From Pedobacter jeongneungensis (GTDB lineage Bacteria > Bacteroidota > Bacteroidia > Sphingobacteriales > Sphingobacteriaceae), in contig NZ_AYMG01000005.1 of NCBI RefSeq assembly GCF_000633455.1, positions 1 through 36,578 on the forward strand: a DNA stretch of 36,578 nt, written 5' to 3'. Shown here in pieces: positions 23,951 to 30,435 of the stretch (within the stretch, counting starts at the first letter, position 1; the number at the start of each line of letters is the position of its first letter). The position numbers were made by a program, and so were the translations under genes. Under the pieces are notes generated by a model. That model was not told the DNA's origin, did not search any database, and saw nothing but the letters and a program-made list of their open reading frames with translations.

Positions 23951-25375
23951 TTAGTCCTCCCTGCTTCCATCATCCGCCATTCTCACCATTTTTGGCTCAA
24001 ATTTAGCCACCACATCAACCAGTTCAGTTTGTGCTGCCATCACTTTGTTAATGTCTTTATAGGCCATTGGCGCTTCATCTAAACCTGCACCGATCAGGGT
24101 AACATTATGGTCTTTTAAAATGGCTTTCATATCCGATTTCGTAATCGATTGAATCGCTTTTGTCCGGCTCATTTGTCTACCCGCACCATGTGATGCAGAG
24201 TTAATTGCACTCGTTTCTCCTTTTCCCCTAACCAAAAATCCTGGTGCGGTCATACTTCCCGGAATAATCCCCATCACGCCTTTACCTGCAGGCGTAGCAC
24301 CTTTTCGGTGCACAATTACTTCTTCACCATCAAGCATTTCTTTCCAGGCAAAATTATGGTGATTTTCTACTTTGGCCAAAACTTTAGCACCAATGGCTTT
24401 GGTCAATCTTTTATGAATCACTTCATGACAGGCCGAAGCATAATCTCCGGCTAAATTCATGGCTATCCAATATTCTTGTCCTTCGGCGGTGTTTAAATCC
24501 AGGTAAGCCAGGTTTGCAGCTTCTTTAGGAAGTTTACAGATATCTTTGGCCAATTTGGTGTAGTGACCTGCAATGGTTGCTCCAAAGCCACGGGAACCTG
24601 AATGAGTTAGCAAAGCCACATAACGGCCTCTATCAATATTCAAGATCTCATCGCGCTCGGCAAAATCGATAATTCCCCATTCTACAAAGTGGTTACCACC
24701 ACCCGAAGTACCCAATTGCGCCCAGGCCTTTCCGTGTAAGTTTTTAAGAAAAGGAGTGGAGTTAAAGGCCTCATCTTCTAAAACATCATGGTCTGCTTTT
24801 TCATTACCCTTAAAATTTTGACCTGCGCCAAATTTCGTAAAAGCAATCAGTTCACGTTTGTACATCGCATCTTTACCGAAATAATGTTTTTCAGGGATAT
24901 CGAAAATACTTAAAGCCATTCTGCAACCGATATCTACACCAACGCCGTATGGAATAATGGCATTTCTGGTGGCCAATACTCCACCGATCGGCAAGCCATA
25001 ACCTTGGTGTGCATCGGGCATTAGTGCACCCGCAACTGAAACTGGTAATTTCATGGCGACATCCATTTGGTTTCTGGCGCCTTCTTCTATATAATCTGCG
25101 CCAAAAATGGAATAATCTTTAGCATTATTAATTAGTTCAATGGTCCCGTTTGATTTTGGATTGGCTGCCTCAATCACAGCTGTTGCCAGTATATTTAATA
25201 CCTCGTCATCCAAAAAACTTTCCGGATAATCTTTTACTTTTTTAAATAAGGTCAGTAATTCTTTTTCTTCAATATCCGCAAAATTTTCTTTCAGGATATC
25301 TAAAGCCATGCCTACTGTTTTTCCTTCAGTATAACCTATTTCGATCAGGTTGATACCTGTTATGTTGTTGTTCAT
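23951..25375 (-). CDS. rtcB: RNA ligase RtcB
   Basis: A 474-residue GTP- and Mn-dependent RNA ligase that joins 2',3'-cyclic phosphate or 3'-phosphate ends to 5'-OH ends, healing RNAs cut by RNases or toxins. Key residues are present: the metal Cys151 in DIGC (148-151), His229 in GGGNHF, HSGSRG (258-263), and the guanylylated His396 in SHGAGRQMSR (395-404). There is no RtcA or archease gene next to it. It is the last gene of a four-gene minus-strand operon (SPFH, two nucleotidyltransferases, rtcB), 11 bases after the previous gene. A divergent WYL regulator takes the place that the sigma-54 activator RtcR has in enterobacteria. Confidence 0.97.
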   Translation of the reverse strand: MNNNITGINLIEIGYTEGKTVGMALDILKENFADIEEKELLTLFKKVKDYPESFLDDEVLNILATAVIEAANPKSNGTIELINNAKDYSIFGADYIEEGARNQMDVAMKLPVSVAGALMPDAHQGYGLPIGGVLATRNAIIPYGVGVDIGCRMALSIFDIPEKHYFGKDAMYKRELIAFTKFGAGQNFKGNEKADHDVLEDEAFNSTPFLKNLHGKAWAQLGTSGGGNHFVEWGIIDFAERDEILNIDRGRYVALLTHSGSRGFGATIAGHYTKLAKDICKLPKEAANLAYLDLNTAEGQEYWIAMNLAGDYASACHEVIHKRLTKAIGAKVLAKVENHHNFAWKEMLDGEEVIVHRKGATPAGKGVMGIIPGSMTAPGFLVRGKGETSAINSASHGAGRQMSRTKAIQSITKSDMKAILKDHNVTLIGAGLDEAPMAYKDINKVMAAQTELVDVVAKFEPKMVRMADDGSRED

Positions 25376-25386
25376 TTTTTTGTTTT

Positions 25387-26448
25387 TTAATTGGCGTAAA
25401 GTGCTGCTCGCATTTCTACAAGTAAAGATTCAATTCGTTTTGCATCTGGTTTTTCCTGAAGCTTACTTTTTCCTGTTTCTTTTTCTATCTGTAGCATAAG
25501 ATTTTCTGCCATTTTTAATACTTCCTCATATTCAAGTTCACCTCTTTTTATTAATAGAAGTTCGTCTCTATTTTGCCGTTTTACGGTAAGTTTTCCGTCT
25601 CTTACAATTTCAAGTGCTACCTGAAGCAATCTAATGGTATGCATCATGTTTTTGGCGTCATAATCTTTACCATGACTTTTATTTACTGCATACCGAACTT
25701 CATTCCGTTTTTCTGCCCATTCCCAATATTCGTTATGCTCTTTACAGTAAGATGAATAACTATCCTGATTGAAAAAGAGATAAGCAATTTCTTTTTCTCC
25801 TGCCAGTATAGAAGATACCGAAACATCATTAGTATTTTCTTTATTTGCTATTCCTTTATAATTAAGCTTCTTTTCTGCATCATGAAACAGCGCATAGAGG
25901 TTTTTGGTGTTTGGGATTTTTGTCAATCCACAATTTACTTCCGAAATGCCATTTTTTGTTAGCCAGCCTTTAGCTTTTACAGATGAATGGTTAACCGTAA
26001 CGAAACAAAAATCAAGCACTGTTTTCCTTCTCTTTGGCATCGGATTTAAAATCTTTTTATTTAAACCTTTTGCTTTTCTGATCTGCGTTAAAGCATATCC
26101 ACCAAAAGTATCTTTGCAGAGCTTGGATAAAATGATATCGATATTTAGCTTATCCATTATCGGGTTTTTGTATAGAATACATTCTTCTGGTGTAGCTAAA
26201 ATTTCTACAATATTAGGATTGTTCTTGATCAATAATTCAACAAAACGGCCGATTTCATAATATACCTCATCGTTGCTTTCATTGCTGATTTGTGGGATGT
26301 ACTTCAGGCCAAAAAACATGTCTTTAGGCATATAATATATCCCTTTAATATCAGTGTCTGACTCTGGTGTATCCAATCCGTAAGCTTTGCTGCCACTTAA
26401 ACATTCAAATAACAGCAGGTTTTTATCCTTTAAATCTTTAATCGTCAT
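25387..26448 (-). CDS. RlaP-type nucleotidyltransferase, long form
   Basis: A 353-residue pol-beta-fold nucleotidyltransferase of the RlaP type (RNA-ligase-associated, PF10127 by recognition). The catalytic site is near the N terminus: SGSKAYG (GS at 19-20) followed by SDTDIKG, with D31 and D33 as metal carboxylates. A helical region (about 125-350) follows, with many Lys and Arg that could hold RNA. Its start overlaps the previous gene by 11 bases, and rtcB follows after 11 bases, so the three are translationally linked. A probable job is adding or trimming nucleotides at RNA ends before or after ligation; the substrate is unknown. The sequence differs strongly from the other nucleotidyltransferase beside it. 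Confidence 0.88.
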   Translation of the reverse strand: MTIKDLKDKNLLLFECLSGSKAYGLDTPESDTDIKGIYYMPKDMFFGLKYIPQISNESNDEVYYEIGRFVELLIKNNPNIVEILATPEECILYKNPIMDKLNIDIILSKLCKDTFGGYALTQIRKAKGLNKKILNPMPKRRKTVLDFCFVTVNHSSVKAKGWLTKNGISEVNCGLTKIPNTKNLYALFHDAEKKLNYKGIANKENTNDVSVSSILAGEKEIAYLFFNQDSYSSYCKEHNEYWEWAEKRNEVRYAVNKSHGKDYDAKNMMHTIRLLQVALEIVRDGKLTVKRQNRDELLLIKRGELEYEEVLKMAENLMLQIEKETGKSKLQEKPDAKRIESLLVEMRAALYAN

Positions 26449-27199
26449 AACGGCTTAGTATATTTCTAAAAAAGGTATCAAGCATTTCGGTATCAAAATT
26501 TTCTTTTGGTAAATCTTTAGCGCCTTCAGTACAAATTTTAAATTCATCATCAATATACATGTGCAATTTGGGATCTATTTTGATGATAAAACCCTCTGCA
26601 GAGGTAGATTTTAATACAATTAAATCTTTAACCAATAGTTGAAGATGTTCTGGCATTAGGGTTAAAAGCGGCCCTATAGTCATTGGTGCAATTGTGTTTT
26701 TCTCTAAACACCATTTTGCCGAAAGTAAAGGACGCAGGACGTAAAAAAGTTTTTTGATCTTAATTTCGTCGCCATTTATTATCGTATCCAATGCACCATG
26801 TGTTATTCCTAGATAATGGTTGATATTTGTTTTCCTGTAAAAATAAGACTGGCATAATGTCCACAATTCATCTCTAAAATGATCTTGCTCTCCGTAAATG
26901 ATTGGCGATTGTAGCCACTCGAAAGGAGTGGTATTCGATTTACGGATCAATTTAAGTACCTTTTTTATGTCCCAGCCATAAATATCCAGTTCATCATTTA
27001 TTGGAAAGCCCAATTGATCATCTTTTTCAGAAACAGAAAGATAGTAGTTAAGGGGGCGTACATAAATAAAACGCACATCAAAATCGCTGTCTGGTGATGG
27101 AAATTCCCATCCACGGCTTCCTGATTCGCAGGCAAATAATATTTTGATATCGTTTGTTTGTTCTATTTCTGCAAGTCTGTTTATTATGGTGGTTTTCAT
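26438..27199 (-). CDS. RlaP-type nucleotidyltransferase, short form
   Basis: A 253-residue nucleotidyltransferase of the same broad family. With the start at 27199 (MKTTIINRLA), the active site is ESGSRGWEFPSPDSDFDVRF: GS at 27-28 and acidic residues D37, D39 and D41. An upstream in-frame ATG at 27235 lies in the loop of an intercistronic hairpin and adds 12 atypical residues, so I prefer 27199. Its last bases overlap the following nucleotidyltransferase gene. Two different family members side by side suggest two distinct end-processing steps, or a heterodimer, in the RtcB pathway, which is inference. Confidence 0.87.
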   Translation of the reverse strand: MKTTIINRLAEIEQTNDIKILFACESGSRGWEFPSPDSDFDVRFIYVRPLNYYLSVSEKDDQLGFPINDELDIYGWDIKKVLKLIRKSNTTPFEWLQSPIIYGEQDHFRDELWTLCQSYFYRKTNINHYLGITHGALDTIINGDEIKIKKLFYVLRPLLSAKWCLEKNTIAPMTIGPLLTLMPEHLQLLVKDLIVLKSTSAEGFIIKIDPKLHMYIDDEFKICTEGAKDLPKENFDTEMLDTFFRNILSRYDD

Positions 27200-27214
27200 T
27201 TTATTCTTTATTGA

Positions 27215-27246
27215 TCCCTGGCAGGCAACATTCACCTAACCAGGGA
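27215..27246 (-). promoter_or_regulatory. Hairpin between SPFH and nucleotidyltransferase genes
   Basis: TCCCTGG at 27215-27221 pairs with CCAGGGA at 27240-27246 (7 pairs, 18-base loop). In the minus-strand transcript it lies after the SPFH stop and before the ATG at 27199. It covers the weaker upstream ATG (27235), which supports the shorter start. Confidence 0.45.
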
Positions 27247-27261
27247 GTTTCTAAATTTAGT

Positions 27262-28359
27262 TTATTTCACGAAGATCTGTTTCAATTGATCTACAATTTG
27301 TCCGCTGCCTGATAAGCTGATGTTGTTGATTTTTTCCGCGATTTTCTCTACGTATTCCATCTCCTTCAACTTATATAACATGCTGTTGTCTTCCATCAGT
27401 TTGGCCGTGTTAAGCAAACTTCTGGTCGAGGCTGTTTCCTCTCTGCGGGTAATGATATTGGCCTGTGCCCTTTTTTCGGCCACTAAAACCTGATTCATGA
27501 TTTCCTTAACATCACCTGGTAAAACAATGTCTTTAACACCGCAATTGGTTAATTTTACGCCAAGGTTTTCAATCTTATCCAAGGTAATTGTAGTTACCAT
27601 TTCGGCAACTTTTTCCTTACTTTCCATCAGTTCATCAAAAGTCATTAAACCAATACACTCTCTTAATGCCAATTGCATGGTGATGTACAATTGTTTTTCA
27701 AATTCTTTGTTATCCAATAATGCTTTGATGATGTCATCAACTTTATATTGGATACTGAAATTTACCCTCAACTGCGCTTTATCTTTAGTTAAAATCTCCT
27801 GTCCGATAATCTCCATATTCAATTGCCTCATATCGGTTTTCAAAACCTGGATAGTTGTACTGTTTTTCCAATAAACATAGTTTCCTGCTTCAACCACGCT
27901 TTCGAATTTGCTATCAATAAATAACAGGCCTTTTTCGAACGATTCTACTTTATAACCTCTGATATAATTCGATAAAGATGCTTTTTCTAACAGGTTTTTA
28001 TCGATGGATTCATCAATATTGATATTACTGATATCTACTTTAACAAAATTGTATTCCGACAAACCTTTCCAAATGGCATGTCTGCCGGCGGTTAAAACAG
28101 ACTTAAAGTTTTTGTTCTGGTAAACCAGAGCCAGTTCGTTGTCGGCAACGCTTACCAAATGGATTAGATCAACGAAATCTGCATTTTCTAACAAGATATC
28201 CAATTCGGCAACTGAGTAATGATACTCTTTTCCCATATCGTAAAAAGCAATGCTTTCGCCAAAACCTAACCAGTTGGTACCTGCTGTTAAAATGTTTTTT
28301 AATTTTCCTTTTTTAAACACCAATCCAACATAATTGGTGTTAATGGTTACTCTTTTCAT
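27262..28359 (-). CDS. SPFH/slipin-like protein with N-terminal repeats
   Basis: A 365-residue protein whose C-terminal half (about 175-300) is a stomatin/prohibitin (SPFH) domain: the TKDKAQLRVNFSIQYKV strand region, then REC…TFDELMESKEKV and a charged helix VLVAEKRAQANIITRREE. Unlike most slipins it has no N-terminal membrane segment. Instead there are three repeats of a module with the pattern LV/F-x5-K-x3-L/V-x-AG-x4-W (about residues 11-34, 76-99 and 143-166). It is therefore likely a soluble scaffold that oligomerises. It is the first gene of the operon with two nucleotidyltransferases and rtcB, an association noted for RNA-repair loci. It may gather repair enzymes on RNA. Confidence 0.85.
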   Translation of the reverse strand: MKRVTINTNYVGLVFKKGKLKNILTAGTNWLGFGESIAFYDMGKEYHYSVAELDILLENADFVDLIHLVSVADNELALVYQNKNFKSVLTAGRHAIWKGLSEYNFVKVDISNINIDESIDKNLLEKASLSNYIRGYKVESFEKGLLFIDSKFESVVEAGNYVYWKNSTTIQVLKTDMRQLNMEIIGQEILTKDKAQLRVNFSIQYKVDDIIKALLDNKEFEKQLYITMQLALRECIGLMTFDELMESKEKVAEMVTTITLDKIENLGVKLTNCGVKDIVLPGDVKEIMNQVLVAEKRAQANIITRREETASTRSLLNTAKLMEDNSMLYKLKEMEYVEKIAEKINNISLSGSGQIVDQLKQIFVK

Positions 28360-28405
28360 GTTTTCTGGAGTTAAAATTTATTAATTTGTTATTTATTCTC
28401 TTAAA

Positions 28406-28640
28406 AGCATTGCGCAAGAACATTTACCTGTTTTCTGCGGAAGTAAAAGTTTATCAAGCTTTGTTTAAAAATGAGATCATGTTTTTTTCATCGGTTTATA
28501 CTCATTAGAGTATTTGCCTTTTCGATTTAACCAATTTGATTTTTAAATCTTTTCTTGCTGCACTGATTCTTACTGAGCAAACACAGATTTGCTTTCTGGA
28601 TTCCGAAAAATCTTTAAGCCAAATGCGGTTGCGCAATGCT
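28406..28640 (-). other. Long-range 12-base inverted repeat upstream of the SPFH gene
   Basis: AGCATTGCGCAA at 28406-28417 is the exact reverse complement of 28629-28640, with 211 bases between. The core TTGCGCAA is itself palindromic, which weakens its significance. The enclosed 28418-28628 shows no credible gene. It could close a structured domain in the transcript between the tRNA-like RNA and the SPFH gene. Confidence 0.35.
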
Positions 28641-28680
28641 GGTTTTTGTGGGCGGTTTGAAAAGTTGCCCTTCTTTCTAG

Positions 28681-28751
28681 ATGGAACCCTAATCCATTGC
28701 ATTACCCTTATGCGATTCCAAGCGACAGTTGGAAGCAGGATTCGAACCTGC
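28681..28751 (-). ncRNA. tRNA-mimic module 2
   Basis: On the minus strand: T stem GCAGG/CCTGC with loop TTCGAAT (28751-28735). The acceptor-like stem TTCCAA (28734-28729) pairs with TTGGAA (28721-28716) across a 7-base cap. Linker TC follows, then D arm GCAT-AAGGGTA-ATGC (28713-28699), one base A, and an anticodon-like arm ATGGA-TTAGGGT-TCCAT (28697-28681). All junction lengths equal those of tRNA (two bases at 8-9, one at 26). U8, A14, G18G19, U54, U55, C56 and A58 equivalents are all kept. The anticodon-like loop has U33 and a purine at 37, with AGG at 34-36. Only the order is permuted, with the break at the variable loop. Confidence 0.55.
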
Positions 28752-28759
28752 ATTTTTTG

Positions 28760-28824
28760 GTTGTTACTCTACCCCTGAGTTATTCCGGCGGGCCGGAAGC
28801 GGGATTCGAACCCACGCACACAAC
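28760..28824 (-). ncRNA. tRNA-mimic module 1
   Basis: On the minus strand: GTTGT (28824-28820), variable-like GTGC, T stem GTGGG/CCCGC with loop TTCGAAT (28815-28799). Acceptor-like TTCCGGC (28798-28792) is followed by CC, then GCCGGAA (28789-28783): a perfect 7-pair stem closed by a tiny loop. Next come UA at 8-9, D arm ACTC-AGGGGTA-GAGT (28780-28766), one base A, and ACAAC (28764-28760), which pairs with GTTGT as an anticodon-stem base. There is no anticodon loop; the stem opens outward, as in Y RNAs where this stem connects to the rest of the RNA. A competing small hairpin ACAC-GTT-GTGT exists. A CTACGCAA half-site of the regulator motif lies at 28863-28870. Confidence 0.55.
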
Positions 28825-28935
28825 GTGTTCAGACAGTCTATCATAATTCTTATCAGCATATTCTACGCAATTGCCCGAATACTTTGGGGCTATTCTGAAA
28901 CCCACAACATTGGATAAGTTTTATTTAGTATTGCC

Positions 28936-28956
28936 ATTCCGATTATTCATCGGAAT
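28936..28956. repeat. Palindrome ATTCCGAT/ATCGGAAT
   Basis: A perfect 8-base stem (28936-28943 with 28949-28956) and a TATTC loop between the tRNA-like RNA and the larger structured element. It resembles the TCCCGAT/ATCGGGA centres of intergenic repeats elsewhere in the window. Confidence 0.5.
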
Positions 28957-28968
28957 TTCTTTATAATG

Positions 28969-29099
28969 ATCTGATTTGCACTAATGATACCCTGTTCCAC
29001 CTATCGGGAACAGGGGTTACTTGCTGCCCGAAATAAACGGGAGCAGCATGACGGAGAGCGCGTATCATTTAAACAGTAAACTGTCTTTATAAATCAGAT
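28969..29099. repeat. Multi-branched structured element in the rtcB leader
   Basis: Nested inverted repeats. Outer arms are ATCTGATTT (28969-28977) and AAATCAGAT (29091-29099). The next arms are AATGATAC (28983-28990) and GTATCATT (29062-29069). Inner hairpins are CCCTGTTCC/GGAACAGGG (28990-28998 with 29007-29015), TGCTGCCCG with CGGGAGCAGCA (29022-29030 with 29038-29048, one bulge) and ACAGT/ACTGT (29073-29077 with 29080-29084). It could be a miniature mobile element or a structured RNA domain of the rtcB-strand leader. Confidence 0.6.
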
Positions 29100-29145
29100 T
29101 TTAATTATTGATATTTTTCAAAGAACTTGTCGACTGGCGACATTA

Positions 29146-29185
29146 CAAAGATGCCATCAGTACTACGCGACTGATTTGCGTAGTA
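29146..29185 (-). promoter_or_regulatory. Candidate activator-type promoter of the rtcB side
   Basis: CATCTTTG on the minus strand (29153-29146) is one mismatch from TAnnTTTG. No -33 element is seen; operator A (29161-29185) occupies that position. This suggests that a regulator bound at A replaces the -33 contact and switches on the RNA and the operon. The assignment is weak. Confidence 0.28.
29161..29185. promoter_or_regulatory. Operator A, TACTACGC-N9-GCGTAGTA
   Basis: A perfect 8-base inverted repeat with a 9-base spacer: TACTACGC at 29161-29168 and GCGTAGTA at 29178-29185. The core TACGC-N9-GCGTA is identical in sequence and spacing to operator B at 29276-29294. Two such sites in the gap between a WYL regulator and the rtcB-side operon strongly suggest binding sites for that regulator. 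Confidence 0.72.
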
Positions 29186-29275
29186 AAAATTATTCTGCTA
29201 CATATTATTTAAATATTTGATAATCAGTTAAATAAATTTAATTTTACCCATGAAATAGTTCTTTTTATTATAATA

Positions 29276-29294
29276 TACGCAAATATGTTGCGTA
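29276..29294. promoter_or_regulatory. Operator B, TACGCAA-N5-TTGCGTA
   Basis: A perfect 7-base inverted repeat, TACGCAA (29276-29282) and TTGCGTA (29288-29294), again TACGC-N9-GCGTA in its core. The right half shares TTGCGTAGT with operator A. It lies 74 bases before the WYL start and overlaps the -33 region of the candidate promoter of that gene, as expected for autoregulation. Confidence 0.72.
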
Positions 29295-29319
29295 GTTGTG
29301 AAACGCTTTCTTATATTTA
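29288..29319 (+). promoter_or_regulatory. Candidate promoter of the WYL regulator
   Basis: TTG at 29288-29290, a 21-base spacer, then TATATTTA at 29312-29319, one mismatch from TAnnTTTG. The -33 element is inside the right half of operator B. A start near 29326 would leave a leader of about 43 bases. Confidence 0.45.
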
Positions 29320-29368
29320 GATCAACGAAATCAACGGATTTCTAAAAGAAACCTAAAACCACTCCAAA

Positions 29369-30415
29369 ATGGCTGTAAATAAATTGGCGCTCATCAGGTA
29401 TAAAACCATCGACGATTGTTTGAAAAACCGTTTCCGTAAATGGACATTGGAAGATATTATTGAAAAGGTATCGGCAACCTTATATGAACTGGAGGGAATT
29501 ACCACAGGCGTGAGCAAGCGGACCATCCAGGCTGATATTCAGTTAATGCGAAGTGATAAGCTTGGTTACAATGCACCAATTGTAGTGAAAGATAAACGCT
29601 TTTATGCTTATGAAGACCCAGGTTTCAGCATTACCAAAGCGCCGATTAATAATGCTGACGTAGATAAAATGAAAGAAATTGTTGGCGTGCTGAAGCAGTT
29701 TAATGCCTTTAATTATTTCGACGAAATGAGCGATATGATTGCCCGTTTGGAAAATAACCTCTACAAATCGACCAAACAGAGTGGTAATAATATCCAGCTG
29801 GAAAGCAATAAGCTGGTTAAGGGTTTGGAGTGCATTCCGCCCCTGTACCAGGCAGTTTTAAATAAACGATCACTATTGATCGAATATAAATCTTTCAAGG
29901 CTCAGCAATCGCAACAGGGGATATACTTTCCATATCTGCTAAAAGAATATAGAAACAGGTGGTTTTTGATCTGTAAAGCAAAAAAGCGACCTGGTATTTT
30001 AAATCTGGCCCTGGATCGGATTGTCGAATTTCAGGAATTACCCAATGAAGAATTTGTTGCTTATCAGGGAATAGATTTCGACCGGTATTATGAAGATCTA
30101 ATCGGCGTTACTAAAAATGAGAAGGATCGTGCCCAAAAAGTGATTCTCGAATTTACCAATGATCATGCACCTTACGTAGTAACGAAACCTCTGCATTCAT
30201 CGCAGGTAATATTAGCGAAAAACGATAAAACAACTACATTTAGGATCGACGTGGTATTAAATTATGAACTGGAACGGGAGATTTTAGGCTTTGGAGAATG
30301 CGTTAAAGTGCTTTCCCCAAGATTCCTGATTTCCAAGATTAAGAGAAGATTGACGCGAACTTATGAACAGTACGAAACAGAAAGGAATACCGACATTACG
30401 ACATCAATCTCCTGA
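29369..30415 (+). CDS. WYL-domain transcriptional regulator
   Basis: A 348-residue regulator: an N-terminal winged-helix region (about 1-85, with a recognition-type helix near SKRTIQADIQLMR at 49-61), a central linker, a WYL domain (about 155-225; basic and aromatic residues in EYRNRWFLICKAKKR at 193-207) and a C-terminal WCX-like extension (about 255-340). WYL domains bind nucleic acid or nucleotide ligands and often control DNA-damage, defence and RNA-repair genes. It is transcribed divergently from the rtcB operon, with two identical operator cores between them. It probably senses damaged RNA or its fragments and plays the part RtcR plays elsewhere. Its stop lies 20 bases from the stop of the converging lipoprotein gene. 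Confidence 0.9.
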   Translation: MAVNKLALIRYKTIDDCLKNRFRKWTLEDIIEKVSATLYELEGITTGVSKRTIQADIQLMRSDKLGYNAPIVVKDKRFYAYEDPGFSITKAPINNADVDKMKEIVGVLKQFNAFNYFDEMSDMIARLENNLYKSTKQSGNNIQLESNKLVKGLECIPPLYQAVLNKRSLLIEYKSFKAQQSQQGIYFPYLLKEYRNRWFLICKAKKRPGILNLALDRIVEFQELPNEEFVAYQGIDFDRYYEDLIGVTKNEKDRAQKVILEFTNDHAPYVVTKPLHSSQVILAKNDKTTTFRIDVVLNYELEREILGFGECVKVLSPRFLISKIKRRLTRTYEQYETERNTDITTSIS

Positions 30416-30435
30416 ACCAGGCAATTAACGTATTA

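Larger units (their letters stand above)
28646..28907 (-). ncRNA. Y-RNA-like RNA with two tandem tRNA mimics
   Basis: The minus strand between the WYL regulator and the SPFH gene can fold into a closed RNA. A long-range stem pairs TTGTGGG (28907-28901) with CCCACAA (28652-28646), continues through TTT/AAA and AGAA/TTTT-type pairs and adds GCCC/GGGC (28890-28887 with 28670-28667). Inside are two tRNA-like modules (separate entries), each ordered T arm, acceptor 3' strand, short loop, acceptor 5' strand, D arm: a circular permutation of tRNA. YrlA-class Y RNAs have a tRNA-like domain without a free CCA end and lie near rtcBA in Salmonella. Here the RNA is on the same strand as the rtcB operon, under a WYL regulator. 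I folded it by hand; ends and class are inference, and no Ro60 gene is in the window. Confidence 0.55.

Noticed and set aside
25904..26260. 118-residue plus-strand frame
   Set aside because: Antisense shadow of the long nucleotidyltransferase gene.
27200..27235. Upstream ATG of the short nucleotidyltransferase
   Set aside because: It lies in the loop of an intercistronic hairpin and the 12 added residues look atypical; the ATG at 27199 begins the conserved domain.
28505..28753. Minus-strand 82-residue reading frame beginning MQVRILLP
   Set aside because: It is the in-frame reading of the T arm of the tRNA-like module (CAGGTTCGAATCCTGC); such peptides are a known artefact of tRNA sequence.
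28681..28824. Permuted tRNA genes processed to functional tRNA, as in some algae and archaea
   Set aside because: The acceptor stems are closed by tiny loops with no CCA or intervening leader, module 1 has no anticodon loop, and bacteria lack a known pathway. A Y-RNA-like mimic is simpler.
28740..28830. Ordinary tRNA genes or decayed tRNA pseudogenes
   Set aside because: Neither T arm is followed by a matching normal tRNA body. The acceptor pairs only form in the permuted order, and junction lengths and tertiary-contact bases are intact, which decay would not keep. A pseudogene origin is still possible.
28729..28917. Plus-strand frame with GFEPA and SGIRTHA motifs
   Set aside because: These motifs are the antisense translation of tRNA T arms and mark the two tRNA-like modules, not a protein.
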